13,321 nucleotides of DNA from Deltaproteobacteria bacterium (GCA_018644785.1 JABGPV010000142.1:1-13321); one strand, 5' to 3'. Shown: positions 1-6,677, numbered from the stretch's first letter. Numbers and translations: made by a program. The notes: generated by a model from the sequence alone, not told the origin.

Positions 1-1139
1 TGGACACGCCGTTTATCCGCGCCGCACTTCAAAAGCAAATTCCCCTTATGGGAGAAATGGAGTTGGCAGCGCGACATGTTGACGCCCCCATGATTGCCGT
101 TACCGGAACAAACGGCAAGACCACCGTGACCTCATTTCTGGGTCAACTGCTTGAAAATGCGGGGTATGATGTTTTTGTCGGCGGCAATATCGGCACCCCT
201 TTAACCGCGTACCTGGCCGGGGAAAAAAAAGCAGACTATCTGGTGGTGGAAGTCAGTAGTTTCCAACTGGATACCATACAACAGTTCAGCCCCGAAATTT
301 CTATGATTCTGAACATATCACCGGACCATCTGGACCGATATGCGGATTACCCGGCCTACATCAAATCCAAATTGAGAATTTTTGAAAATCAGGGGCCCGG
401 ACAAACGGTCATCCTCAATGCCGATGATGCGGTGCTTTCAAATGTTACCCCACCCAACGGCACAACCGTTTTCCGTTACGGGGTAAAGAAGAATGAAGGA
501 ATAAACGCTTTCATTGAAAAAGGAGAAATTGTTTCAGCCGTAAATGGAAAGAATCATTTCAATCTAAACGCCTTTTCACTGGCAGGGTCTCACAATCTGG
601 AAAATCTCCTGGCCATTGTTCTGGCGGGCCGGGCCCTTGGGCTGGCACCTGAATCCATTCAAAAAACCATGGATGAATTCAAAGGACTTCCCAACAGGCT
701 GGAGTATACGAACCAGGTAAGCGGCATTCGATTTTATAACGATTCAAAAGCTACCAATGTGGATGCAGCCATCAGGGCCGTAAAGAGTTTTGACGACCCG
801 TTGATTCTCATCGCGGGAGGGAGGCATAAGGGTTCCGACTACCATCCTCTGGTTCAGTCATGCAGGGGTAACGTAAAGGGAGCGGTATTCATGGGCGAGG
901 CGGCAAGTCTCCTGGCCGAGGCTTTCACCGAACGTGTAAGGGCGAAAAATTTTTCGCCCCTACCTTTCTCTTTGGCAGAGAACATGAAAGACGCGGTTTC
1001 CAGGGCCTATGCCCTGGCCAAAAGTGGGGATATCGTACTGCTGGCGCCCGCCTGCTCGAGCTTTGATATGTTCAGGAATTACGATCACCGTGGCAGGGTT
1101 TTCAAAGCCGCTGTCGAGGACCTTTTAAATGGCCGCTAA
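1..1139 (+). CDS. murD: UDP-N-acetylmuramoyl-L-alanine--D-glutamate ligase, 5' partial
   Basis: MurD adds D-glutamate to UDP-MurNAc-L-Ala in the cytoplasm, using ATP. The frame is open from base 3 to the TAA at 1137-1139, giving 378 visible residues. The ATG at 48 is internal, because homologous sequence (a PLMGEMELA-type segment) continues upstream of it and the N-terminal UDP-binding domain lies outside the window. Visible landmarks are the ATP P-loop TGTNGKTT (102-125), the central-domain EVSSFQLD, NDSKATNVDA, the C-terminal-domain GGRHKGSDY, and APACSSFDMFRNYDHRG near the end, all typical of MurD. Nine or so residues (V-R-A-K-N-F-S-P-L, 936-963) are encoded by a palindromic repeat and look like an insertion in a loop of the C-terminal domain, just before FSLAENM. 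The 3' end overlaps the start of ftsW by 11 bases, suggesting translational coupling. Confidence 0.97.
   Translation, partial: DTPFIRAALQKQIPLMGEMELAARHVDAPMIAVTGTNGKTTVTSFLGQLLENAGYDVFVGGNIGTPLTAYLAGEKKADYLVVEVSSFQLDTIQQFSPEISMILNISPDHLDRYADYPAYIKSKLRIFENQGPGQTVILNADDAVLSNVTPPNGTTVFRYGVKKNEGINAFIEKGEIVSAVNGKNHFNLNAFSLAGSHNLENLLAIVLAGRALGLAPESIQKTMDEFKGLPNRLEYTNQVSGIRFYNDSKATNVDAAIRAVKSFDDPLILIAGGRHKGSDYHPLVQSCRGNVKGAVFMGEAASLLAEAFTERVRAKNFSPLPFSLAENMKDAVSRAYALAKSGDIVLLAPACSSFDMFRNYDHRGRVFKAAVEDLLNGR
936..963. repeat. GTAG-type palindromic element, type A, copy 1 (inside murD)
   Basis: A 28-base inverted repeat. The left arm is GTAAGGGCGAAAAA and the right arm TTTTTCGCCCCTAC, 14 bases each with no loop. 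They pair everywhere except at base 4, where A replaces the expected G. It lies wholly inside murD and is read in the phase GTA-AGG-GCG-AAA without a stop. Near-identical copies occur at 4787-4814 and 5533-5560, which argues for a dispersed element rather than chance. The segment falls in a MurD loop not expected to be conserved. Confidence 0.9.
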
Positions 1140-2232
1140 AGCAAAGGCATTCGAAGGATACAACCTCATGATCCTCATTCCGGTGATTCTCTTGATCGGC
1201 CTGGGGCTGCTCATGGTTTACAGCGCCAGCAGCAATCTTGCTGAACACCGTTTCGGGGACAGCAATTTCTATCTGAAACGGCAGATCCTGTTCTGCATTG
1301 TGGGAATTGCGACCATGCTGGTCACCCGATATATCCCCTGCACCCTTTATCAAAAAATGGCGTATCCCTTATTGCTGGCCAGCGCCCTTCTTCTGGTGCT
1401 CCTTTTTGTTCCCGGTCTGGGTCGCAAGGTGGGTGGCGCTTACCGATGGCTGAATCTGGGCGGGTTCTCTTTCCAACCATCTGAAATCGTGAAATTTTCC
1501 CTGGCGGTCTATCTGGCCTATTCCATGAGCAAGAAAGGGTCGGATCTCGAATTATTTACCAAGGGCCTGCTACCCCATATATTGGTGGTCGGCATATTCA
1601 TGGTGCTCATCTATCTGCAGCCGGATCTCGGCACCGCAGTCATTATCGGCGCCTGGTCGCTGGTGCTGCTGTTTGTGGGGGGCGTCAGGATCCTGCAACT
1701 GTTATCCCTTTTTCTGCTTGCGGCGCCATTTTTCATATACCTGGTCTGGAATGCCGAATACCGGGTCAAAAGGTGGCTGGCCTTCCTGAATCCCTGGGAC
1801 GATCCAAGGGGGATCGGTTTTCAAATCATACACTCTTTTCTGGCATTTGGTTCGGGGGGTATTTTCGGTGCGGGCCTGGGCAACAGCAAGCAGAAACTTT
1901 TTTATCTGCCGGAACCCCATACCGATTTCGCCCTTTCCATCATGGGCGAAGAACTGGGCTTTGTCGGTGTAACCGCCACCATAGTGCTCTTCGGTGTTTT
2001 GATTATGGGGGGCATTCGAATCGCCCTCAACAGCAAAGATCTTTACAGCAGCTATCTGGCCCTCGGTTTAACGTGTTTCCTGGGCCTCCAGGTGATTGTC
2101 AACATGGCCGTGGTCCTGGGACTGCTGCCCACAAAAGGGCTCACGCTTCCCCTTATTAGTTATGGTGGATCATCCCTGGTGATGACCCTGGCGGGCATCG
2201 GGGTTCTGCTGAACATTTCTTCCAGGAACTGA
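1129..2232 (+). CDS. ftsW: Cell division peptidoglycan glycosyltransferase FtsW (SEDS family)
   Basis: FtsW is the multi-pass inner-membrane SEDS protein that polymerises lipid II into septal glycan strands, working with the transpeptidase FtsI/PBP3. The 367-residue product has about ten hydrophobic segments, beginning with the helix around residues 13-31 that ends in MVYSAS, a SEDS hallmark. Other family signatures are LGRKVGGAYRWLNLG, FQPSEIVKFSLAVYLA, YLQPDLGTA, the extracellular loop YLPEPHTDFALSIMGEELGF, and the C-terminal LPLISYGGSS. The Asp of HTDF (residue 266) corresponds to the acidic residue shown to be essential in SEDS polymerases. Position between murD and murG is the classic place for ftsW rather than rodA. 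The ATG at 1129 overlaps the end of murD, with GAGG at about 1115-1118 as a possible ribosome site. murG starts 3 bases after the stop. Confidence 0.97.
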   Translation: MAAKAKAFEGYNLMILIPVILLIGLGLLMVYSASSNLAEHRFGDSNFYLKRQILFCIVGIATMLVTRYIPCTLYQKMAYPLLLASALLLVLLFVPGLGRKVGGAYRWLNLGGFSFQPSEIVKFSLAVYLAYSMSKKGSDLELFTKGLLPHILVVGIFMVLIYLQPDLGTAVIIGAWSLVLLFVGGVRILQLLSLFLLAAPFFIYLVWNAEYRVKRWLAFLNPWDDPRGIGFQIIHSFLAFGSGGIFGAGLGNSKQKLFYLPEPHTDFALSIMGEELGFVGVTATIVLFGVLIMGGIRIALNSKDLYSSYLALGLTCFLGLQVIVNMAVVLGLLPTKGLTLPLISYGGSSLVMTLAGIGVLLNISSRN

Positions 2233-2235
2233 CGG

Positions 2236-3423
2236 ATGACGGGTAACAGACGACAGAGGACGGAGGACAGAGGACGGGGTAGGGGCAGGTCTCGTGCCTG
2301 CCCATCTGATGATAGAGGAAAGAAATTACAGTGCATTATCGCAGGGGGCGGGACCGGTGGGCACCTGTTTCCCGGGATTGCCATTGCGAGGGAATTGGAA
2401 AAAAGATGCACGGACACGGCTGTTCTTTTTGTGGTGGGTCGCAGAAGGATGGAGTCGGAAATCCTCAGGCGCTACGGCTTTCAGGTGGAATTTATCGATG
2501 TTGAAGGCATGAAAGGCCGCGGATGGAAAAAAGGGCTCGCCGTTTTGAGCATGCTCCCGAGGAGTCTGGTTCAGTCCATGAGAATTATTAAGGATTTCAA
2601 ACCGTCATTTGTGATGGGAGTGGGCGGCTATTCCGCAGGCCCGTTCTGCCTGGCGGCCAGGCTACTGGGTGTTCCCACGGCCATTCATGAACAGAATTCA
2701 TACCCTGGGTTGACCAACCGTTTGTTGGCCCGTGTGGTGGATCACATTTTCGTCTCCTTCGCGGAAAGCGCGCCATATTTCAAGAAAAGTATCCTCACGG
2801 GGAATCCGGTCCGGCATGAATTACTGTCACCCCCACAAGATTCATTGCCCCCGAACGATAAATTCAGAGTTCTGGTGGTGGGGGGCAGTCAGGGGGCCAG
2901 GGCCATCAACGAAGCTTTTGTAAAGGCGTATGGTATTTTGAAAAAATCGGGAAAAAGATTCACCTTCATTCACCAAACCGGTCAGCACGATTACAAAAGG
3001 GTACTAGAAAATTACCGAGACGAAGGAGTTGAAGCCCGTGAACTTGAAGCAAATGTGTCTTCCTTTATCAAAGATATGGGTTCAGCCTATCACCGGGCGG
3101 ACATGGTGGTCAGCCGGGCCGGGGCGACAACCCTGTTTGAACTGGCGGCCCTTGGAAAGCCGTCGATCCTCATCCCCTATCCCCATGCGACCAATGGACA
3201 CCAGGAAACCAATGCCCGGTCTCTGGCTCGCTCGGGCGGAGCGGAGGTGGTGCTTCAAAAGGATCTGACCCCTGAAGGGCTGGCGAATACCCTTTCAACA
3301 TACATGGACCATCCGCAACAGTTAAAAAAGATGGGTGGCGCAGCCCGAACTTTCAGCAGACCGGATGCAGACCGAATCATTGTGGATCAAATCTTAAAAC
3401 TGACGAGCCAGGTGGAAACATGA
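2236..3423 (+). CDS. murG: Lipid II synthase: UDP-GlcNAc--undecaprenyl-PP-MurNAc-pentapeptide GlcNAc transferase
   Basis: MurG transfers GlcNAc from UDP-GlcNAc to lipid I on the inner face of the membrane, making lipid II. The glycine-rich loop GGGTGGH is at residues 37-43. GVGGYSAGP, HEQNSYPGLTNRLLA, GGSQGARAIN, SRAGATTLFELAALGKPSILIPYP and the nucleotide-sugar segment around GHQETNA follow in family order. The protein is 395 residues, about 30 longer than usual, because the body (from about KKLQCIIAGGG) is preceded by an Arg-rich tail. That tail is encoded by a 12-base direct repeat and a type B palindrome. No in-frame ATG, GTG or TTG exists between 2236 and the glycine loop, so ATG 2236 is the only conventional start. 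AGGA at 2224-2227 gives a plausible ribosome site for it. The stop overlaps the murC start (ATGA, 3420-3423). The true N-terminus is the uncertain point; the function is not. Confidence 0.95.
   Translation: MTGNRRQRTEDRGRGRGRSRACPSDDRGKKLQCIIAGGGTGGHLFPGIAIARELEKRCTDTAVLFVVGRRRMESEILRRYGFQVEFIDVEGMKGRGWKKGLAVLSMLPRSLVQSMRIIKDFKPSFVMGVGGYSAGPFCLAARLLGVPTAIHEQNSYPGLTNRLLARVVDHIFVSFAESAPYFKKSILTGNPVRHELLSPPQDSLPPNDKFRVLVVGGSQGARAINEAFVKAYGILKKSGKRFTFIHQTGQHDYKRVLENYRDEGVEARELEANVSSFIKDMGSAYHRADMVVSRAGATTLFELAALGKPSILIPYPHATNGHQETNARSLARSGGAEVVLQKDLTPEGLANTLSTYMDHPQQLKKMGGAARTFSRPDADRIIVDQILKLTSQVET
2252..2277 (+). repeat. Exact 12-base direct repeat in the 5' coding end of murG
   Basis: GACAGAGGACGG occurs at 2252-2263 and again at 2266-2277, separated by AG, in a purine-rich tract that starts just after the murG start codon. 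It is read as the Arg/Glu/Asp-rich part of the MurG N-terminal tail. It abuts the GTAG palindrome that begins at 2279, so the two may have arrived together or mark a site of repeated rearrangement. Confidence 0.85.
2279..2306 (+). repeat. GTAG-type palindromic element, type B, copy 1 (murG N-terminal coding region)
   Basis: It begins GTAGGGGCAGG and contains the inverted repeat GGGCAGG (2283-2289) and CCTGCCC (2297-2303) around a 7-base loop. Its reverse complement matches 5855-5883 in ftsQ with three substitutions and one indel over about 28 bases, so the two are the same element in opposite orientations. It shares the GTAGGGGC end with the type A palindromes but has a different core. In murG it is read in frame (GGT-AGG-GGC-AGG) with no stop. 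Confidence 0.8.
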
Positions 3424-4790
3424 AACAGTTCGGCAAAGCAAAACATATCCATTTTGTGGGCATCGGGGGCATTGGCATGAGCGGTCTGGCCGAACTGCTG
3501 ATCAACCTGGGATACACGGTTAGTGGCTCCGATCTAAAGGATTCCACTGCCACCCGAAGGCTTTTGAAAATGGGATGTCGGATCTTCAAAGGTCATGACC
3601 GCAATAACATTCAGGACGTCGACGTGGTAGTCTACTCCTCAGCGGTCGGCCTTCAAAACCCGGAACTTCTGGAAGCCAAAGACCGGTATATCCCTGTCAT
3701 CCCCAGGGCTGAAATGCTCTCCGAACTCATGCGGCTCAAATATGGCGTGGCCATCGCAGGCGCCCATGGCAAAACCACCACCACATCAATGGTCGCCTCC
3801 ATATTAACAAAGGGGGAACTCGACCCCACGGTGGTAATCGGCGGGCGCCTCGATATCTGGGGAGGATCCAACGCCAAACTGGGCCAGGGGGATATCCTGG
3901 TGGCTGAGGCGGACGAAAGCGACGGCTCATTTCTCACGTTGACCCCCACCATCGCGGTGGTGACCAACATCGACCACGAACACATGGACCATTATGGCAG
4001 CATGGCGGCCATTCGCCGAACTTTTCTGGACTTCATCAATAAGATCCCCTTTTACGGGACCGCCATCCTCTGCCAGGATAACGAAGAAATTCAAGGCATT
4101 ATCCCACAGCTAAAAAAGAGATACATCACTTACGGCATGAGCACCCAGGCCGAGGTTAGGGGTAAAAATCTGAAAAACGAGAAGTGGGGGACCAGCCTTG
4201 AGATCATTTACCACAATCATTCCATGGGACGTATTTCCGTGGGAATGCCCGGCGAGCACAACGCTTTAAACGCTTTGGCCGCAACCGCAGTAGCACTTGA
4301 GCTTGACCTGGAAATGGGAGTCATTCGGGAGGGGCTCACCGCACTTGGGGGTCTTTCGAGACGTCTCCAGATCAAGGGAGAAAAAAACGGGGTTCTGTTT
4401 ATGGATGATTACGGACATCATCCAACCGAAATTGTGGCGACCCTTAAAACAGTGAAAGCCTGCCGGTCGGAAAAACGGCTGGTCGTTGTGTTCCAGCCAC
4501 ACCGATACACCCGAACCCAGGCCTTACTGGATCGCTTTGTAATCGCCTTTAACGATGCGGATGTCCTTGTGGTGACGCCCATTTATCCGGCGGGGGAACA
4601 ACCCATCGAGGGGATAACCGCGGAAAATCTGGTCAAGGCCATCAAGGACCACGGACACAAAGAAGCGCTTTTCTGCCCCGATCTTGCGCATGTGGGGCCC
4701 ACACTGGAAAAATTGACCCGCCCCGGAGACCTTGTTCTGACACTGGGGGCCGGCAACATCAACAAGGAAGGAGAACGGTTTTTGGAGTAG
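3420..4790 (+). CDS. murC: UDP-N-acetylmuramate--L-alanine ligase
   Basis: MurC uses ATP to attach L-alanine to UDP-MurNAc, the first step of stem-peptide assembly in the cytoplasm. The 456-residue product has the N-terminal Rossmann motif VGIGGIGMSG (13-22), the P-loop GAHGKTTTT (114-122), EADESDGSF, the metal-site region TNIDHEHMDHYG, MPGEHNALNALAA, DDYGHHPTEI and FQPHRYTRT, and ends with TLGAGNINK, all in the usual order. Start ATG 3420 overlaps the murG stop by four bases. The TAG stop at 4788-4790 is formed by the first bases of a type A palindrome (GTAG, 4787-4790). The native C-terminus may therefore have been a few residues different, but all catalytic regions are intact and the length is normal for the family. 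Confidence 0.98.
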   Translation: MKQFGKAKHIHFVGIGGIGMSGLAELLINLGYTVSGSDLKDSTATRRLLKMGCRIFKGHDRNNIQDVDVVVYSSAVGLQNPELLEAKDRYIPVIPRAEMLSELMRLKYGVAIAGAHGKTTTTSMVASILTKGELDPTVVIGGRLDIWGGSNAKLGQGDILVAEADESDGSFLTLTPTIAVVTNIDHEHMDHYGSMAAIRRTFLDFINKIPFYGTAILCQDNEEIQGIIPQLKKRYITYGMSTQAEVRGKNLKNEKWGTSLEIIYHNHSMGRISVGMPGEHNALNALAATAVALELDLEMGVIREGLTALGGLSRRLQIKGEKNGVLFMDDYGHHPTEIVATLKTVKACRSEKRLVVVFQPHRYTRTQALLDRFVIAFNDADVLVVTPIYPAGEQPIEGITAENLVKAIKDHGHKEALFCPDLAHVGPTLEKLTRPGDLVLTLGAGNINKEGERFLE

Positions 4791-4814
4791 GGGCGAAAAA
4801 ATTTTCGCCCCTAC
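4787..4814. repeat. GTAG-type palindromic element, type A, copy 2 (murC/murB junction)
   Basis: The least degraded copy. It has 13-base perfectly complementary arms, GTAGGGGCGAAAA and TTTTCGCCCCTAC, around a central AA. Bases 2-4 (TAG) are the murC stop codon. The right end lies 12 bases before the murB ATG, so the element fills most of the intergenic space. As RNA it would form a strong hairpin, but there is no following U tract and murB, ftsQ and the rest continue on the same strand, so it is not a convincing terminator. Confidence 0.92.
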
Positions 4815-4826
4815 GGCTGACAAAAC

Positions 4827-5771
4827 ATGAACGTTCGTCAAAAAGAAGCCCTTGCGCAAATGACGGGAGAAAGGATCAGGTTCCACTACCCGATGCATCG
4901 AGTCACCACATATAAGGTGGGTGGGCCCGTTGAAGCCCTTTGGGAAGCCCGTGACCTTACAACACTTAAAAAGGTCATCCGGTATCTTTCCCTTGAGAAC
5001 ATCCCCTACGGCGCACTGGGCAGGGGGAGTAATTTACTGGTAAAAGACGAAGGCATTGACGGGGTTATGATACTTTTTAAGGGATCACTCGCGGCAATCA
5101 AAGCGGGTGCAAAAAAAACCCTGGTATGGGCGGGCGGCGGCGTTCACCTCACTGATTTGATGAGTTGGTGCCGGCAAAGGGGTATGTCGGGCCTGGAATT
5201 TCTTACCGGGATACCCGGGACGGTCGGCGGGGCGGTGGCCATGAATGCGGGGGCCTTCGGGCAAGAGATCAATGAAAGAATCAAGACCCTTCAATTTGTG
5301 TTTCCCGGGGGCACACAGGTTGAAATGAACCGTTCAGAGCTCAAATTCTCATACCGTCGCCTTCACATGGAAGAAGGGCGATTGGTGACAAACACCTGTT
5401 TTAGCCTGAACAAGGCTACACCGAAAGCGGTGTCTGAGAAAATGGGCGGTTTTCTCAAAACTCGAAAACAGACCCAACCCCTGGAGTACCCGAGTGCCGG
5501 TTCCGTGTTCAAAAACCCATCCGGCGCCCCGCGTACGGGCGAAAAATCTTTCGCCCCTACCCAAGGGGCGGGCAGGCTTATTGAAAAAGCAGGGCTCAAA
5601 GGAAAGAGAATCGGCGGCGCCATGGTTTCGGAGAAACATGCCAACTTCATTGTGAACGAAGGCGGCGCCACCGCAGGAGATATTCTGAGGCTTATGGATC
5701 TGGTGCGTCTTGAGGTCAAACGGACGTCGGGCATAGACCTGGAGCCGGAAATCCGGGTTTTGGGGAAATAG
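4827..5771 (+). CDS. murB: UDP-N-acetylenolpyruvoylglucosamine reductase
   Basis: MurB is the FAD- and NADPH-dependent reductase that completes UDP-MurNAc. The FAD-binding region includes YKVGGP, LGRGSNLLV and GIPGTVGGAVAMNAGAFG. The substrate domain has FSYR and the AGSVFKNP motif, whose Ser226 matches the catalytic serine of the family, and the C-terminal LEPEIRVLG carries the conserved glutamate. Family members usually go from FKNP to AGxLIEKAGLKG with only a few residues between. Here about 16 intervene, of which roughly ten (R236 to T245) come from a type A palindrome. The frame stays open and the flanking motifs are intact, so an active enzyme with a lengthened loop is likely. The ATG at 4827 has no clear Shine-Dalgarno sequence directly upstream, because a palindrome fills that space. 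ftsQ begins 51 bases after the stop. Confidence 0.96.
   Translation: MNVRQKEALAQMTGERIRFHYPMHRVTTYKVGGPVEALWEARDLTTLKKVIRYLSLENIPYGALGRGSNLLVKDEGIDGVMILFKGSLAAIKAGAKKTLVWAGGGVHLTDLMSWCRQRGMSGLEFLTGIPGTVGGAVAMNAGAFGQEINERIKTLQFVFPGGTQVEMNRSELKFSYRRLHMEEGRLVTNTCFSLNKATPKAVSEKMGGFLKTRKQTQPLEYPSAGSVFKNPSGAPRTGEKSFAPTQGAGRLIEKAGLKGKRIGGAMVSEKHANFIVNEGGATAGDILRLMDLVRLEVKRTSGIDLEPEIRVLGK
5533..5560. repeat. GTAG-type palindromic element, type A, copy 3 (inside murB)
   Basis: A 28-base inverted repeat, GTACGGGCGAAAAA then TCTTTCGCCCCTAC, matching copy 2 except for C at base 4 and a few changes at the centre. It is read as CGT-ACG-GGC-GAA-AAA-TCT-TTC-GCC-CCT-ACC, a different phase from the murD copy. 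It lies between the catalytic FKNP segment and the AGRLIEKAGLKG segment of MurB, where homologues have a short loop. Confidence 0.9.
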
Positions 5772-5822
5772 GCACGAAGGGTTTGGGCATAACCAAGATC
5801 GGTCAATAGGGGCAATTTTAAG

Positions 5823-6677
5823 ATGAGAAAAAGTTTCAAAAAGCAACGGGTTCAGACGGGCAGGCACGGGGACCGGCCCCTACCCCACAACAGGCGAAAA
5901 CCTTCAAAGATTCCCGTTGCGGGCATTATCCGGAACATCGGTTCAAGTGTTCTGAAAGTCTTTCTGTTTTTGTCTGTTCTGACTGCCATCAGCTTGACCT
6001 TCGTCATGCTCTACAACTACCTGCTCTCTTCTCCCTACATGAAACTGGCGCACGTGGAGATCCGGGGGGTTGATAAAAGCACAAAAAATGAACTGCTTCA
6101 AATGTGCGGGCTGACATCTGAGCAGGGATTACTGAGTCTCAAGCTCGGCGCTTTGAAAAAACGAATGGAAAAGCATCCATGGGTCAGGAGTGCCACCGTA
6201 GAAAGAAGATTTCCAGACACCTTGATTGTGGAGGTACAAAAAGAGGAACCGGTGATGTTGGTCTTGTTGGATCAATTTTTTTACATGAACCGACAGGGAC
6301 GCCTGTTCAAGCCGGTCTCGCGGGACGAGGAAATGGATTTTCCCATTTTGACGGGTCTTTCCAAAACAGATCCCGGCCAAAAAGAAAAACTGGATCAAAC
6401 GGCTCATGTGTTGAACGTGCTGAAAGCGCAAAAAGACCGTTGGTCCCTTCAAAACCTGTCCGAAATACATCTGAATAAGAATGGCGGGCTCTCTTTATAT
6501 TTCAATCATATCCGGGCCGCAATCCGCATTCCCCGGCACAATCTGGCCCGCAACATGGAAACGCTGAAACAGGTGACAAAACATTTAAGCAAAACAGGAA
6601 AAATCAACCTTGTGACCCAGATTGACCTGAACCATGTGGATGGCGCAATTGTATCTTTTAAAAAGAATCAGGTTTGA
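5823..6677 (+). CDS. ftsQ: Cell division protein FtsQ (DivIB-like)
   Basis: FtsQ is a single-pass inner-membrane divisome protein that recruits FtsB/FtsL and helps control septal synthesis. The 284-residue product has a basic cytoplasmic tail (1-40), one transmembrane helix (about 42-66), and a POTRA domain (about 71-142) with MKLAHVEIRGV, KHPWVRSATVERRFPDTLIVEVQKEEPVM. A beta domain follows, including FFYMNRQGRLFKP and FPILTGL. This order and the position between murB and ftsA identify it. AGGGG at 5808-5812 is a well-placed ribosome site for ATG 5823. Residues about 11-21 of the cytoplasmic tail are encoded by a type B palindrome. Because this tail varies widely between species, the insertion is probably tolerated. 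The stop lies 25 bases before ftsA. Confidence 0.94.
   Translation: MRKSFKKQRVQTGRHGDRPLPHNRRKPSKIPVAGIIRNIGSSVLKVFLFLSVLTAISLTFVMLYNYLLSSPYMKLAHVEIRGVDKSTKNELLQMCGLTSEQGLLSLKLGALKKRMEKHPWVRSATVERRFPDTLIVEVQKEEPVMLVLLDQFFYMNRQGRLFKPVSRDEEMDFPILTGLSKTDPGQKEKLDQTAHVLNVLKAQKDRWSLQNLSEIHLNKNGGLSLYFNHIRAAIRIPRHNLARNMETLKQVTKHLSKTGKINLVTQIDLNHVDGAIVSFKKNQV
5855..5883 (-). repeat. GTAG-type palindromic element, type B, copy 2 (ftsQ N-terminal coding region)
   Basis: On the plus strand it runs from GACGGGCAGGCACGG to GACCGGCCCCTAC, so the GTAGGGGC end is on the minus strand. It is the inverted counterpart of 2279-2306, sharing the run GGGCAGGCACG and the CCCCTAC end. The arms pair imperfectly (GGGCAGG against CCGGCCC), so this copy is more decayed. 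It is translated in frame within the FtsQ cytoplasmic tail. Confidence 0.75.

Noticed and set aside
48..50. ATG 48 as the start of murD
   Set aside because: The frame is open to the window edge with MurD-like residues upstream, and a start here would remove the whole N-terminal UDP-binding domain.
2294..2512. A 72-residue frame starting near the murG 5' end
   Set aside because: It overlaps the MurG body in another phase and carries no domain. I keep only its ATG/RBS-like start as a possible remnant signal.
4787..4814. The murC/murB hairpin as a transcription terminator
   Set aside because: The stem is strong, but no U tract follows it and essential genes of the same cluster continue immediately downstream. 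Near-identical copies within coding sequence point to a repeat element.
5801..5822. AATAGGGGCAATTTT before ftsQ as another palindrome copy
   Set aside because: It has only a short match to GTAGGGGC and no complementary arm. It is better explained as the ftsQ ribosome-binding site.
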